A DNA stretch of 64,000 nt from Planctomycetaceae bacterium. Lineage in GTDB: Bacteria > Planctomycetota > Planctomycetia > Planctomycetales > Planctomycetaceae. Each line of letters starts with the position of its first letter. The first letter of the stretch is position 1. Positions 10,901-19,584 of the stretch are shown here, in pieces. A model generated the notes under the pieces. That model did no database searches. It had not been told where the DNA came from and saw only the letters and a list, made by a program, of their open reading frames with translations. Where the stretch lies: assembly GCA_021732415.1 (NCBI GenBank), contig JAKFVC010000008.1:1-64000 (forward strand). The letters are read 5' to 3'. A program made the translations under genes and the position numbers.

Positions 10901-13900
10901 TCGCCACGAGGTTCAGGTTCTTCGGGATACCGACGTTCTCACTGAAGGTGGACGCGGCGGTGACATTCACCGTTGCTCCGGCGAGGGCGGCGTCAACACC
11001 GTCCTGGATCTGAGCCGTGTTGTTATTCACGTTCACCGTGGTCGGCGTACCCGTGATGACGGTCGCCGTGACATTGTTGTTGAGATTCAAAATCCCGGTC
11101 GTCAGGAAGTCCGCGTTGCCACCGGTGATGTTAATCGCACCATTGACATTGATCGTGTTGGCACCCGCCTGCAGAGTCAGGAGACCACCGTTGTGAATGA
11201 TCCCCGCGATATCCATCTGGGCATTCTCGGTGATCGACACGGCACCCGTCCCATTATTGACGGTAATGGAACCGAAGACGTTGGCGGTCGTCATGGTGAT
11301 GACGGCACCGGTCAGGTTGGTCGTCCCGGTGGTGACCGTGCCGGCCTCGGTGATATTTCCGCTGACGTCCAGGGTCAGCGTGCTGGCGGTGTTGGCTCCG
11401 GTGAGATTGATCCCGGAATCTTCCTGGATCGAGACGGCACCGGCTGACGTGAAGGTCACGTCGGTCAAGGCCGTGGTCGTCCCGGCTCCGCCAATCGTGA
11501 TCGCCGTCCCGGAGAACGTGGCCTGCGTGGACACGGTCAGGCTGGTCGAACTATCGGTAATGGCCCCGGTGGAAGTCAAACTGAGGCTGTTCGCCGAGTT
11601 CGAACCCGCGAGGTCGGTCGCCGAATCTTCCTGAATGGTCACCACACCTGCGGAGTTGAAAGTCAAACTACCGTAGTTGGTGGCCTCACCACCGCCACCC
11701 AGAGTGATCGTCGCCGCCAGGAAGCTGGCATTATTAGTGACGGTGACGTCACCGGTATCAGTGATTGTGCCGGTCGCTGCCGTAATCGCCAATGAGGTCA
11801 GCGTCCCTGTGGCCGCGAAGTTGATATCGTTGATGTCATTCAGAACCACTGCGGTTCCGGACACAATCGTCACCAGACCCCCGAAGTCATCCGCCGCATC
11901 CAGAGTGATGGGATTGGCACCGGCCGTCAGGCTGGTGGTTCCCGTGATCAAGACGGCACCGCTATCGGTGATCGCCCCTGACGTGACAATCAAATTGCCG
12001 CTGATCGTAGATGCCCCGAGATCAATGCCATTCACGTCATTCAGGGTGACGGTATTGCCGTTGGTAATAGCCACCGTACTGAAGTTGTTGCCGGCATTAT
12101 TGAGCGTAATGTTGTTCGCTGCGCCGGCAGCCAACGTGCTGGTTCCGGTCACTGCCAATGTTCCTGCCCCACTATCAGTGATTCCGCCCACGGTTGTGGT
12201 GATGCCCAGAGTGCCACCGACAGTGGTCGCTCCCGCACCTGTGAAGTCCACCAATCCCGTCGCCGTGACGCTCAGGAGCCCCGACACGGTCGAGGTCCCC
12301 AGGTTGATGGCATTCGTGTCGACCAGGGTCACGTTGTTGCCGCTGGTGATGACGACTGTGCTGAAATTGTTGCCGGCGTTGTTCAACGTGATGTCATTGC
12401 CAGCTCCCGCGGCCAACGTGCTGATACCCGTTACGGCCAATGACCCTGCGCCAGTATCGGTAATTCCGCCCACGGTCGTCGTGATGCCCAGGGTACCACC
12501 CACCGTGCTCGCTCCCGCACCCGTGAAGTCGACCAATCCCGTCGCCGTGACACTCAGGTTGCCCGACACGGTCGAGTTCCCCAGGTTGATGGCATTCGTA
12601 TCGACCAGGGTCACGTTGTTGCCGCTGGTGATGACGACTGTGCTGAAATTGTCGCCAGCGTTGTTCAACGTGATGTTATTTCCAGCCCCGGCCGCCAGCG
12701 TGCTGACACCCGTTACGGCCAATGACCCTGCGCCACTATCGGTGATTCCGCCCACGGTCGTCGTGATGCCCAGCGTACCACCAACAGTGGTCGCTCCCGC
12801 ACCTGTGAAGTCGACTAATCCCGTCGCCGTGACACTCAAGTTACCCGTCACGGTCGAGGTCCCCAGGTTGATCGCATTGGTATCGACCAGGGTCACGTCA
12901 TTACCACTGACGACCACCACCGTGCTGAAATTGTTCGCGGCACTGTTCAACGTGATGTTGCCGGCCGAAGTGGCAGTCAGGGTTGTTGTGCCCGTGGCAA
13001 CCACCGCGTTGGCCTGGTCGATCGTTTCGGCACTCAAGGTCAAGGCATCGACGCTCAGGCCAGCGGAATTCAGATGAATGACATCCGTCCCGCCCTGGCC
13101 GTCGATGGTCAGGTCCGTGGTGGCATTGAGCGTCAAGGTCCCGACGGTAATCGTCTGAGCGGTGGTCGCTCCCATGTTGATGGTGATCGAGCCACCGACC
13201 GCAGGGATCGCAAAATCGGTTTGCTCAAAGGTCGGAACCGTGGAGTCCAGTCGAGCCGTGACCCCGGCGACCAGATCGGCCAGGGTAATCGTCGCATCAG
13301 CCGTATCCGGCAGATTGAAGATAATGTTGGTCGGCGTACCGTCGTTGGTGATCGGCTCGAGACCCGTGTACGTGATCGTATGATTCGTACCGTCATTCAG
13401 CACGATCGAGCCATCGTTGGCGTTCGTGTAGTTGTAGGTCTGAGTCGTAAAGGAGCTGCCCACATTGATCAGATTGATCTTGTCGAAACCGGCACCACCG
13501 TTGAAAGTCAGCCCGGTCAGCGGAATGGGGTCACCACCCGCAAAATCCAAGTTCAAGGTATCAGCGTCACTGCTGCCGTCGATCGTGAGATTCTGGATAC
13601 CAGCCAAAGGCCGGGTATCCACCACAACGCCGTTGATCAAGGTTTCGAGCGTACTCCCCACAACGCGCAGTTGGTAGGTATCAGGGCTTCCGTCAGGAGT
13701 GGGAGCCGGGATGCTGACGACCGCTTTGTCGACACGGATCGCAACGTCGTTGCCATCTCCACCGTGATAGGTAATCCGAGCCGTCTTGCCCGATCCACCG
13801 AAGTTGGACGAGACGATCGCACCGTCCGCCAGACCGACAAACGTCCCTGTGACCGCGTCCGCGGCGCCATCGTTGTCGATCAGGATGATCTCGGCCCCAT

Positions 13901-15752
13901 CGACGGGGACGAATGCGCCCACCGTCAAACTGAGCGTCGCGGTGGTCCCGAGTGCCACAGTGCCATTCACGTCCAACAGGTCGTGGCTCGCCACGCTGCT
14001 GACATCGAGTGCCAGAGTACCGGCCCCTGTGAATTGCAATCCATCTGACGTCACTCCACCGCCATTGTTGACGGCATCGCCGATCACCAGCGTGCCAACC
14101 GTACCCGTACCAAGCGCGTTCAATGTTCCTACGCCGGCATTTAGGAATCCATTCACTGTACCGCTGAGATTCGCCACGGCACCGGTTGCCAGGTTCAGCG
14201 TTCCGACTTGGCCGCTGATGGCCTCGGTGTAGGTACCCGAAGTGACAGTGACAGTTCCGGTGTAAATCGGCGGAGCCTGCGTATTTTGGAGATCAATAGC
14301 CTCTTGAATACGCCCGGCAGCCCCTGTTTGACCGTTCACGCCTACGACAGTTAGATCAGAATAGTCGGGTTGGAAGCCGGCCGAGCCAGAAGTGTCGGTA
14401 CCGAGATTCAAATAGGGAGTGTAGTCGACAGTCCCGGTGATCAAGCCGGTCACAGTGGCGAGTACGTTCGAACCGTACCAATTCGCAGAACCATTCATGG
14501 TCCCGGTTCCGGTGAAGTAAAGCGCTTTGGCCGTTATTCCGGTGAAAGAATTTGCCGTCGAATTGATTCCTGACCCTAATACATTTGTTAGCCCGCCTAC
14601 GACACCGTATGCCAGATCCCGGACGATGTTGCCAGTAATGGTAACTCCGTTCACCTGCTGGATCTCATTGTTGCGCGTGCTCAAGTTGATACCAATACTT
14701 CCCGCGGCCGAGCCATCGAGCCCATCGAGTGTATTGTTGGAGATAATGATGCCGGTTTGAGGAATTGACGAATAGGTATCAACCCCAGTCGAATGCTTGA
14801 GCGCAATGAGCACCTGACTTACTGCAGTCGAGCCAGTTCGCTGGATCGAATTACCATCGACCGTCACGTAACTTGCCTTATCAATTGTGATGCCCGTTCC
14901 CAGATTGGGCCCACTGATATTGTTTCCGCTAATGATGATCGGAGTAACGCGACCCGGTGTCGTTTCGGGATTGACTAAAATACCGGTTGAATCATTATTG
15001 AACAGATAAGTCGATCCGCCATTTGCCAGAATCGTGTTATTGGTTACTTGAACTCCCACGGCCGTGCCATCGTTGTGAACACTGATCCCGGCGGGCGGCG
15101 GTGTATGAACAACGATTCCGACAGACCGAACTCCTGAATTCGAATATCCTACCTCAACGGTGTTTTGCGTAATCAGCGTGTACTGGCCTTCCGACAACAA
15201 GCCACCGCTCTGACGCGTCCCGCCATCTCCCAGTTGTCCGTCGAAGACAAACGTGAATCCGCGAACGGTCACGTGGTTGTTGTAGATCGTGATGTCTTGA
15301 GTGAAGGGCGATGGTGAGGAATTATCGACGTTCGTCTGAGGTAAATAGACCGTCGTTCCGAACGTTTGGGTTGTAAAGTTGGAATTCCATCCAGCATCAA
15401 TTGTTAGACCATCTAAATTGTCAACATAGCTGGCACTACTGCCAATTGAGAATCCGTTGTCCAGTCCGGCTTGGTTGTAGGTGCCGGCCGCAACATTAAT
15501 CGTGTGCGGGCCGGAACTATCGGATCCGGCCGCCGTGAGCGCTTGCTGGACGGTTCGGAAAGGGTGTGTAATATCGCCCACATTCAGATTGTCGCCTGTT
15601 GTCGCGACATAAAAAGTCGACAAGAACAAGCGGTCTTCCAGACATTCGACCTGTTCAATGCCAGTCCAAGAGCGGCGTTTCACACGAACAGAACTTGATA
15701 TTTTCCGCAAGGCAGACTTGGAGAACAGCGACAGCCAGGGGGTGAGACGCAT
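7983..15752 (-). CDS. Giant beta-helix surface protein with LEPR-XLL-type N-terminus (paralogue B)
   Basis: A 2589-aa predicted surface protein. The start is set at 15752 because MRLTPWLSLFSK aligns with MRLNSWLAALSK of paralogue A; the open frame upstream to 15998 has no counterpart. VECLEDRLFLS is the LEPR-XLL-type motif, followed by a beta-helix region matching A (HTINVAAGTYNQAG against HTIDVAAGTYSQAA). The centre, absent from A, has 94-residue near-identical tandem repeats with DTNAINLG and ATGLVDFTGAG, then further Thr/Asn/Gly beta repeats. The C-terminal part again matches A and ends NFEHLLTN. No enzymatic motif was seen. The pilin-like gene lies 317 nt upstream on the same strand, so they may be cotranscribed. 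Confidence 0.85.
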   Translation of the reverse strand: MRLTPWLSLFSKSALRKISSSVRVKRRSWTGIEQVECLEDRLFLSTFYVATTGDNLNVGDITHPFRTVQQALTAAGSDSSGPHTINVAAGTYNQAGLDNGFSIGSSASYVDNLDGLTIDAGWNSNFTTQTFGTTVYLPQTNVDNSSPSPFTQDITIYNNHVTVRGFTFVFDGQLGDGGTRQSGGLLSEGQYTLITQNTVEVGYSNSGVRSVGIVVHTPPPAGISVHNDGTAVGVQVTNNTILANGGSTYLFNNDSTGILVNPETTPGRVTPIIISGNNISGPNLGTGITIDKASYVTVDGNSIQRTGSTAVSQVLIALKHSTGVDTYSSIPQTGIIISNNTLDGLDGSAAGSIGINLSTRNNEIQQVNGVTITGNIVRDLAYGVVGGLTNVLGSGINSTANSFTGITAKALYFTGTGTMNGSANWYGSNVLATVTGLITGTVDYTPYLNLGTDTSGSAGFQPDYSDLTVVGVNGQTGAAGRIQEAIDLQNTQAPPIYTGTVTVTSGTYTEAISGQVGTLNLATGAVANLSGTVNGFLNAGVGTLNALGTGTVGTLVIGDAVNNGGGVTSDGLQFTGAGTLALDVSSVASHDLLDVNGTVALGTTATLSLTVGAFVPVDGAEIILIDNDGAADAVTGTFVGLADGAIVSSNFGGSGKTARITYHGGDGNDVAIRVDKAVVSIPAPTPDGSPDTYQLRVVGSTLETLINGVVVDTRPLAGIQNLTIDGSSDADTLNLDFAGGDPIPLTGLTFNGGAGFDKINLINVGSSFTTQTYNYTNANDGSIVLNDGTNHTITYTGLEPITNDGTPTNIIFNLPDTADATITLADLVAGVTARLDSTVPTFEQTDFAIPAVGGSITINMGATTAQTITVGTLTLNATTDLTIDGQGGTDVIHLNSAGLSVDALTLSAETIDQANAVVATGTTTLTATSAGNITLNSAANNFSTVVVVSGNDVTLVDTNAINLGTSTVTGNLSVTATGLVDFTGAGATTVGGTLGITTTVGGITDSGAGSLAVTGVSTLAAGAGNNITLNNAGDNFSTVVITSGNNVTLVDTNAINLGNSTVSGNLSVTATGLVDFTGAGASTVGGTLGITTTVGGITDTGAGSLAVTGISTLAAGAGNDITLNNAGNNFSTVVITSGNNVTLVDTNAINLGTSTVSGLLSVTATGLVDFTGAGATTVGGTLGITTTVGGITDSGAGTLAVTGTSTLAAGAANNITLNNAGNNFSTVAITNGNTVTLNDVNGIDLGASTISGNLIVTSGAITDSGAVLITGTTSLTAGANPITLDAADDFGGLVTIVSGTAVVLNDINDINFAATGTLTSLAITAATGTITDTGDVTVTNNASFLAATITLGGGGEATNYGSLTFNSAGVVTIQEDSATDLAGSNSANSLSLTSTGAITDSSTSLTVSTQATFSGTAITIGGAGTTTALTDVTFTSAGAVSIQEDSGINLTGANTASTLTLDVSGNITEAGTVTTGTTNLTGAVITMTTANVFGSITVNNGTGAVSITENAQMDIAGIIHNGGLLTLQAGANTINVNGAINITGGNADFLTTGILNLNNNVTATVITGTPTTVNVNNNTAQIQDGVDAALAGATVNVTAASTFSENVGIPKNLNLVATIDNVTISGGVGGAALTVTAGTVSITGFYANTAAPTSTVFIGGGVVTLRNNVIVESSGFTQAAILNAGTLNMGVSGTSTPGNNSISVNGAGSLLTSASPVDASGNYWGTSVFATITAGISSPATVDYTPYLNLGTNLVGIGFQGDFSDLTAHAGGSQLGVAAITEAYNMLTAVGTIHALTGSYTESVDLGAAPNKAVTLAAGASPGQVDISGSLTLTANDTLPIELTGYTPPDATGPTGEGTNFDNFTVHGTVTLGNATLVPTISYAAHPYDRFTIINNLSGGAVVGTFGGQPEGSVINVNGVRLRVSYKEFHQPSSSPSTPSFFGDGDDVSLTVMLPPILVTQGVNGDLTLDGTGWNDDLTLSFTGTNQLTLIGNDVTNFTGPLTSNIQLAGPYTVTGNITIKLGNGNDKVLIRGVGANATYDSGDLTIDLGADDDTITTIDSLIPPTLNAGLKMTGNLSIIGGAGTDNVTLGSVTATDTLLARDVTIDTGTGLAQTISLDRLTATRNVTLTNGGSAAQTVAMGVIAANVITGNLVINQLASASSYTVGLHNTSVGGFLNVTNGSGSGAAAVTIDTTTAQSVNGATTITNGNNLTNAVTIVGTTGGLQLKGSIAIKNGTATNTNGITITDITDSGNSATNLTNGASPANTITFNGALANTFLGLVTATNGASTGTNVINATRLSSTKGINLNNGTATTSNAMTIGGAAATDLVSVTGNLVISNGTAGTTTIGIDRLTTLGANAVGNVTINDQATGAGGTGLTFGANAANSISGNLQITNQSSTGTRSVLMNQTTVSGRTGVNIYEVGTGNTSLTIGNVAASTISKGLVVQDGTGSSTVNLQNLTVGNFNYADLGGGTDTLALADTAGTFRVNGVTRIDTGAGSDTVRIATTGTAILNDTVFIALGAGNDLLFIGPNADSPAFNSASKFMFDGGSGDDTFNASPLSIAEYSGSPLAKKVKSKILNFEHLLTN
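12080..12925 (-). repeat. Three 282-bp tandem repeats inside the giant gene
   Basis: Sequence starting CTGAAATTGTTGCC recurs at about 12078, 12360, 12642 and 12924, giving exact 282-bp spacing (94 codons). The units are near identical, which points to recent amplification or gene conversion. The frame is kept, so repeat number can change protein length without disrupting it. Confidence 0.85.
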
Positions 15753-16069
15753 GAGAATCGTTCCGCTTTTATGATTGAGGGCGTCGCTTCGAGGCTTGAT
15801 CTGAACTCTCAGATTCCGCCGAGGCACACACCCAGTGATGGATACAGAGAAACTTCCGCCTGGTTTCCTGCGTCGAAGGACCGGACTTCGAACGCAGCTC
15901 GCACACGACCCTGGGATTCGCGACACATGTCGTTCGAGTCCGCGCAACGCGAGACTCGGGAACTGTGTGGACAAGCCATCCGTGACGAGCGAACTCAATT
16001 GCCAGAACTGTCCGCGAACCTGTAGCTTGACTCTCCGAGTCGGGGAGCCTGCAACTACAAGGGATCGGA
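15753..16069. other. Gap between pilin-like gene and giant gene B
   Basis: 317 nt without a convincing gene. Just below the pilin-like stop codon, GACTCTCCGAGTC (16029-16041) forms a small hairpin of a type seen again at 33432-33662. No -24/-12 element was found here, so gene B either uses an unseen promoter or is read through from 16387. Confidence 0.5.
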
Positions 16070-16387
16070 CTAGTTCTCGACGCCACCATCAACAGTGGCC
16101 GTGCAGAGTTGGAAGGTGTCGGCGACTTGATTGCCGACTTCGCAGAAGTCTTCCACATCATCGAAGACGGTCCCGGCAACGCTGGCCGAGTGACCGGTGA
16201 GACCTGAGTAGCTGTAATCCTGATTGATGTTGCCAATCGCGTCGGCGATGTCATCCAGTTCGCTGGTGATCGAGTTGCGGAGGGTATTCAAACCAACCAG
16301 AAGTCCCAGAACCAACATCGTGGCGATGAGCACGAGTTCCGACGAGACAATGAATCCCGCTTCGTCTGACATGAATTTCTGAAACAT
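16070..16387 (-). CDS. Flp/type IVb pilin-like small protein
   Basis: A 105-aa protein with one N-terminal hydrophobic segment. MFQKFMSDEAGFIVSSELVLIATML resembles Flp-type pilins: a short hydrophilic leader, an acidic pair, a Gly, then Glu within the first turns of a long hydrophobic helix (about residues 15-36). Flp pilins are cleaved by TadV/PilD-type peptidases and assembled by Tad machinery; no tad genes are in the window. The C-terminal half has two Cys (in EDFCEVG and QLCTATV) that could form a disulfide. Upstream it has the sigma-54 type promoter and the same structured leader as giant protein A, which ties its expression to the surface island. A pseudopilin or adhesive minor pilin is possible. 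Confidence 0.65.
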   Translation of the reverse strand: MFQKFMSDEAGFIVSSELVLIATMLVLGLLVGLNTLRNSITSELDDIADAIGNINQDYSYSGLTGHSASVAGTVFDDVEDFCEVGNQVADTFQLCTATVDGGVEN

Positions 16388-16443
16388 GAAAAACTCTCCG
16401 AAATGCGAACAACTCTGGCAGCATGAATGGAAGTTGATTCACC

Positions 16444-16518
16444 GGATTCGACCCTTCCACAACAGTCGGACCGGAAGCGCACAGATGGCGCGACTTCCTC
16501 CCTGAGGGATGTGAAGCC
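16444..16518 (-). promoter_or_regulatory. Conserved structured leader, copy 2
   Basis: The predicted transcript opens with GGCTTCACA 13 nt after the -12 element, as in copy 1. It then has a CCC-TCA-GGG hairpin (16500-16508), a stem of GGAA and GCGC with GCGC and TTCC (16473-16498), and CCGGTC-GACTGT. Against copy 1 the paired bases change together (GGAA/TTCC for GGC/GCC), while loops differ freely. Confidence 0.55.
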
Positions 16519-16531
16519 AAAGACAGCTCAG

Positions 16532-16558
16532 GCAAATTGGATGCCGGGAATGGTGAAC
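16532..16558 (-). promoter_or_regulatory. Sigma-54 type promoter of the pilin-like gene
   Basis: On the minus strand CGGCATCCAATTTGCC has GG (16545-16544) and GC (16533-16532) 10 nt apart. The upstream TGTTCA is shared with copy 1. The predicted start is near 16519, about 130 nt before the ATG. Sigma-54 control of pilin genes is well known in other bacteria. Confidence 0.6.
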
Positions 16559-16559
16559 A

Positions 16560-17025
16560 ACTCGGAGGGAAAAGACTTTATATACTTTTTTTACATTTGA
16601 GAGTTTCTCTGCGCGTATTTTCGCGCATACTCGGTAGGGGTAATCACTTAAATAGAACGTTCTGCAGATGAATGGGAACGCCACCGGACGCGCCGATGAC
16701 CGTTGATGGGTGTCTCCGCGAGTTCGCCGGACGAGCGAACCCGGGCGAGCGCATACACAATGACCCACTGTCCGACGCGAGCGCTAACGGCTGTTAACCT
16801 TCCTGTCGCGGGTGTTGATCGTGCTTCGTCGTCAAAACCGTGAGCCGAATGGCGCTTGCCACCGGTTCTTTGGGGTTGGGCGTCCGATCCGAAAACTCGG
16901 CGGCTGGCCCGGTCCATTCATTAGCCGGAGGGCGCTAGTCCCCGGTCGGTGTGATGAAAAGGGACATTACCGAACGAAAGTGATGGTCCGACTTTTGTTG
17001 CACGCGGTAATTGAACGCGCTGCAT
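16560..17025. other. Gene-free stretch upstream of the pilin-like promoter
   Basis: No supported gene. There is a small hairpin (TGCGCG-TATTTT-CGCGCA, about 16610-16627). GCCGGAGGGCGCTAGTCCCC around 16923-16944 has a diverged reverse-complement counterpart near 43065-43090, so it is probably a remnant of another dispersed repeat. Confidence 0.45.
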
Positions 17026-17241
17026 GAATTCCCCGAAGGGGATACGCATCATAGCCCAGGGTTGCCCGCTCTGCGGGCTACCCTGGGTATCCAATCCATA
17101 TTGAACCCTACCCTGAAAGGGTTGCGTATGAAGACGGAACCCCTTCAGGGTACGAGAACCTCGTGGACCACTTACCCAGGGTAGCCCGCTGGCGCGAGCA
17201 ACCCTGGGCTATGTTGCATAACCCCTTTGGGGTATTCATTC
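17026..17241. repeat. Large nested intergenic palindrome, CCCAGGGT family
   Basis: Arms of about 40 bp at 17050-17089 and 17173-17213 are near-complementary, each a hairpin around AGCCCAGGGTTGCCCGC. They are flanked by an outer pair built on CCCCGAAGGGG and CCCCTTTGGGG, and the centre has another inverted pair (ACCCTGAAAGGG and CCCCTTCAGGG). Confidence 0.8.
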
Positions 17242-17398
17242 GTAATCGAAACAGATTCCCGATTGGCCTGACTTTCAATACACCGCGACTCTTCATCGCT
17301 TTTCATCACATCAGCCCCCGGTTCCGTTTTCGGAGCTGAATATCCCGATCGAACCGGACGCTAAACAACCTTACACGATCCTGGGACTAACTCAGTTT

Positions 17399-17527
17399 CG
17401 TGCCACTGTTTCGCGACTGTACTCAGTCGCTAAGCAGTGCTGTCTTCAGCTGTGATTCGCGGTTTTGCATCTGGCCGCTGGAGGAGCACTGCTTAATGAC
17501 CGAGTACGGTCATGAAACAGTGGCACG
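17399..17527. other. 129-bp multi-branched palindromic element (cloverleaf-like)
   Basis: Terminal inverted repeat CGTGCCACTGTTT (17399-17411) pairs with 17515-17527. Inside are a perfect hairpin GCGACTG-TACT-CAGTCGC (17413-17430), a second stem TAAGCAGTGCT pairing with 17485-17495, and a third perfect hairpin ATGACCG-AGTA-CGGTCAT (17496-17513). The fold is a closing stem with three branches. It could be a miniature mobile element, a structured RNA or a protein-binding site; no gene is recognisable inside. Confidence 0.65.
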
Positions 17528-17698
17528 AGCCTTGTCCCAACTTCACGCAAGGCTATTTAGCGCGTGCCGGCTGATTTTGCACACGGTGTTTGCACGTGGC
17601 TCTCAAGCAATGGACCGGAAACGACACCAGCCGCCCGTAACGGCGGCTGGTGGTTATAGAGTGAGAAGCTTGAGTCGACTCTCGACGTGGTGTCAGGA

Positions 17699-19405
17699 TT
17701 ACGTCGCGTCGAACGGAATGGTCTTCAAGCCGCCCGTCCCAAAACTGGTGTCGAGCTGGCCGTCGGTATCCAGGCGAGCCACCGCAAAGTCGGTGTTCGC
17801 CGGATCGGTCCGCAGGGCGTGTCCAAACAGGACGATCTTGCCGTCGGGTTGCAGCACGATGCCGTTCGCCACGTCGTTGTCGCTGCCACCCATATTGAAG
17901 GCGATACTCTTCTTGCCATCGGTGGAGAAGTTGGTATCGAGTTCTCCGACGGACGTCAGCCGGGCCGCCGCGAAATCGAAGTCGCCGGTGGCGCTAATCT
18001 GGGCCAGGCCCGACAGGACGATGCTGCCATCCGATTGAATGGCCACGCCGGTGGCCTGATCCTCGAGACTCGCCCCCAGGTTGAAGGGGATCGTCTTCAT
18101 GCCGTCGCCGCTGAAGGTCTTGTCCAGCGAGCCGTTCTTTTTAATCCGCGCGATAGCAAAATCGCCATCGCCGTCGACCGAGGAAGCGGAACCCGCCACG
18201 ACAATACCGCCATCGGATTGCAGGGCCACAGACGTCGCCCGGTCATTTCCAGTGCCGCCCAGATTGAAGGCGACCGTCTTCTTACCATCGCCGCTGAACG
18301 AGCGATCGAGGGTTCCGTTCGTGGTGACACGAGCAATCGCAAAATCGTCGTTGCCAGTACCGCTGGCCTGGGCATAGCCCACGACCACGATCCGGCCATC
18401 GGGTTGAATCGTCACCGCGGCGCCGCGGTCATCGCCGGCGCCGTTGTTATTGAAGCCGATAAACTTGCGGCCGTCACCGGTAAAGCTGGTATCCAGCGAA
18501 CCGTCCGTTTTCAGGCGGGCCAGGGCGATGTCGTTATCGCCTAGCTGGGCTTTCTGGCAGTATCCCACCAGCACAATTTTTCCATCGCTCTGAATGGCGA
18601 CTCCGGTTGCTCGATCATCGCCCGCACCACCGTAATCGAAGGCCACGATGGCCTTGCCGTCACTGCTGAATGTCGTATCCAGCGCACCGTCGGTATTCAG
18701 ACGCACCACGGCGAAATCGAAGTTGCCCAGACCGCGTTGAGCATAGCCGCCGACGACAATCTTGCCGTCAGACTGCAATGCCACGCAGGTCGCGATATCC
18801 TGATCCAGGCTGAGATGATCGTCGGCATCCCGGCCACCCAGATCAAACGAGATGATCTTCTTGCCGTTGGTGCCAAACGACGTATCCAGCGAGCCATCCG
18901 CGTTGAGTCGCGTGACGCCGAAGTCGTAGTTTCCGTAGGTATCAATCTGCACCGCACCGACCAGGATCATCTTGCCATCAGGCTGCAAGACCATGCCCAG
19001 GGCCTGATCGGTATCGATCGAGGTAGAGGGAGTCTCGGTGGTGCCATCCACAGTCGTGGTGGAGGTGGACGAAGTCGTGGTATTGCCGTCAGCGTCCGTG
19101 GTTGTGGTGGTCACCGTAACGGTCGTGGTCGGATTGCCGTTGGAATCCACACCATGCGTCGTGGTCGTCGTGCTGGTGGTCCCGGCGACGGCCGCTGTTT
19201 GTTCATCCGATGACGCCGAATTCGGGTCTGTCGGATTCGCGCCCGACGTATTGGTGGCCGACAAGAGCTGCCGGTTCTCCAGGAATTCGACGGTCACTTG
19301 CCGAGTCGCGGTCTCTTCCGAGTTCCGCTTGCGTTTCGGTGCTCCGGATAACCAGCGACCGACCGAATCGTACCATGAGTCTGCGTGGGAATGGGGACGT
19401 GACAT
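17699..19405 (-). CDS. Delta-60 repeat protein with LEPR-XLL-type N-terminus
   Basis: A 568-aa secreted or surface protein. The ATG at 19405 has GAGGT 9 nt upstream and gives MSRPHSHADSWYDSVG; the open frame extends to 19690 without support. VEFLENRQLLSA near residue 50 is the LEPR-XLL-type motif. A Thr/Ser-rich linker follows, then seven delta-60 repeats, each of the form QPDGKIVVxGxA...DFAxxRLxxDGxLDxSF, spaced about 50-55 residues. Seven such units would suit a beta-propeller, which is inference. No catalytic residues were recognised. It lies downstream of the inverse-autotransporter gene on the same strand, separated by a 655-nt repeat-filled gap, so it is probably transcribed separately. 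Confidence 0.85.
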   Translation of the reverse strand: MSRPHSHADSWYDSVGRWLSGAPKRKRNSEETATRQVTVEFLENRQLLSATNTSGANPTDPNSASSDEQTAAVAGTTSTTTTTHGVDSNGNPTTTVTVTTTTTDADGNTTTSSTSTTTVDGTTETPSTSIDTDQALGMVLQPDGKMILVGAVQIDTYGNYDFGVTRLNADGSLDTSFGTNGKKIISFDLGGRDADDHLSLDQDIATCVALQSDGKIVVGGYAQRGLGNFDFAVVRLNTDGALDTTFSSDGKAIVAFDYGGAGDDRATGVAIQSDGKIVLVGYCQKAQLGDNDIALARLKTDGSLDTSFTGDGRKFIGFNNNGAGDDRGAAVTIQPDGRIVVVGYAQASGTGNDDFAIARVTTNGTLDRSFSGDGKKTVAFNLGGTGNDRATSVALQSDGGIVVAGSASSVDGDGDFAIARIKKNGSLDKTFSGDGMKTIPFNLGASLEDQATGVAIQSDGSIVLSGLAQISATGDFDFAAARLTSVGELDTNFSTDGKKSIAFNMGGSDNDVANGIVLQPDGKIVLFGHALRTDPANTDFAVARLDTDGQLDTSFGTGGLKTIPFDAT

Positions 19406-19584
19406 GATGGGCATACCTCGTGCCGGGGGTGGACACCCCGCTGGGACTTTTTTTAAGGCAGGAATGGAAAGGCGAGGAGCAGGAAAGGTTGTTCGGGGAA
19501 TCCCGATCGGAAGTGGCAGGGGCCGGGAATCTACTACAGACTCCAGAATGAGGCAATACCAGTTTTGTCTTGATTGGAGGCAAC

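Noticed and set aside
9159-11447. 762-aa open frame on the plus strand, and similar long frames at 2124-3002, 2894-4168, 11677-13077 and 13074-14048
   Set aside because: They lie opposite the repetitive giant genes; the predicted peptides are low-complexity mirror products of Gly/Asn/Thr repeats with no family match or start signals.
15753-15998. N-terminal extension of the giant protein B frame
   Set aside because: Paralogue A starts at the equivalent of 15752, and the extra residues look like random translation.
16439-16768. Minus-strand frames upstream of the pilin-like gene
   Set aside because: They overlap the promoter and leader, and their products have no recognisable features.
19412-19425. 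GGCACGAGGTATGC on the minus strand, a GG-N10-GC match
   Set aside because: It overlaps the ribosome-binding site and start codon of the delta-60 gene, leaving no room for a transcript leader.
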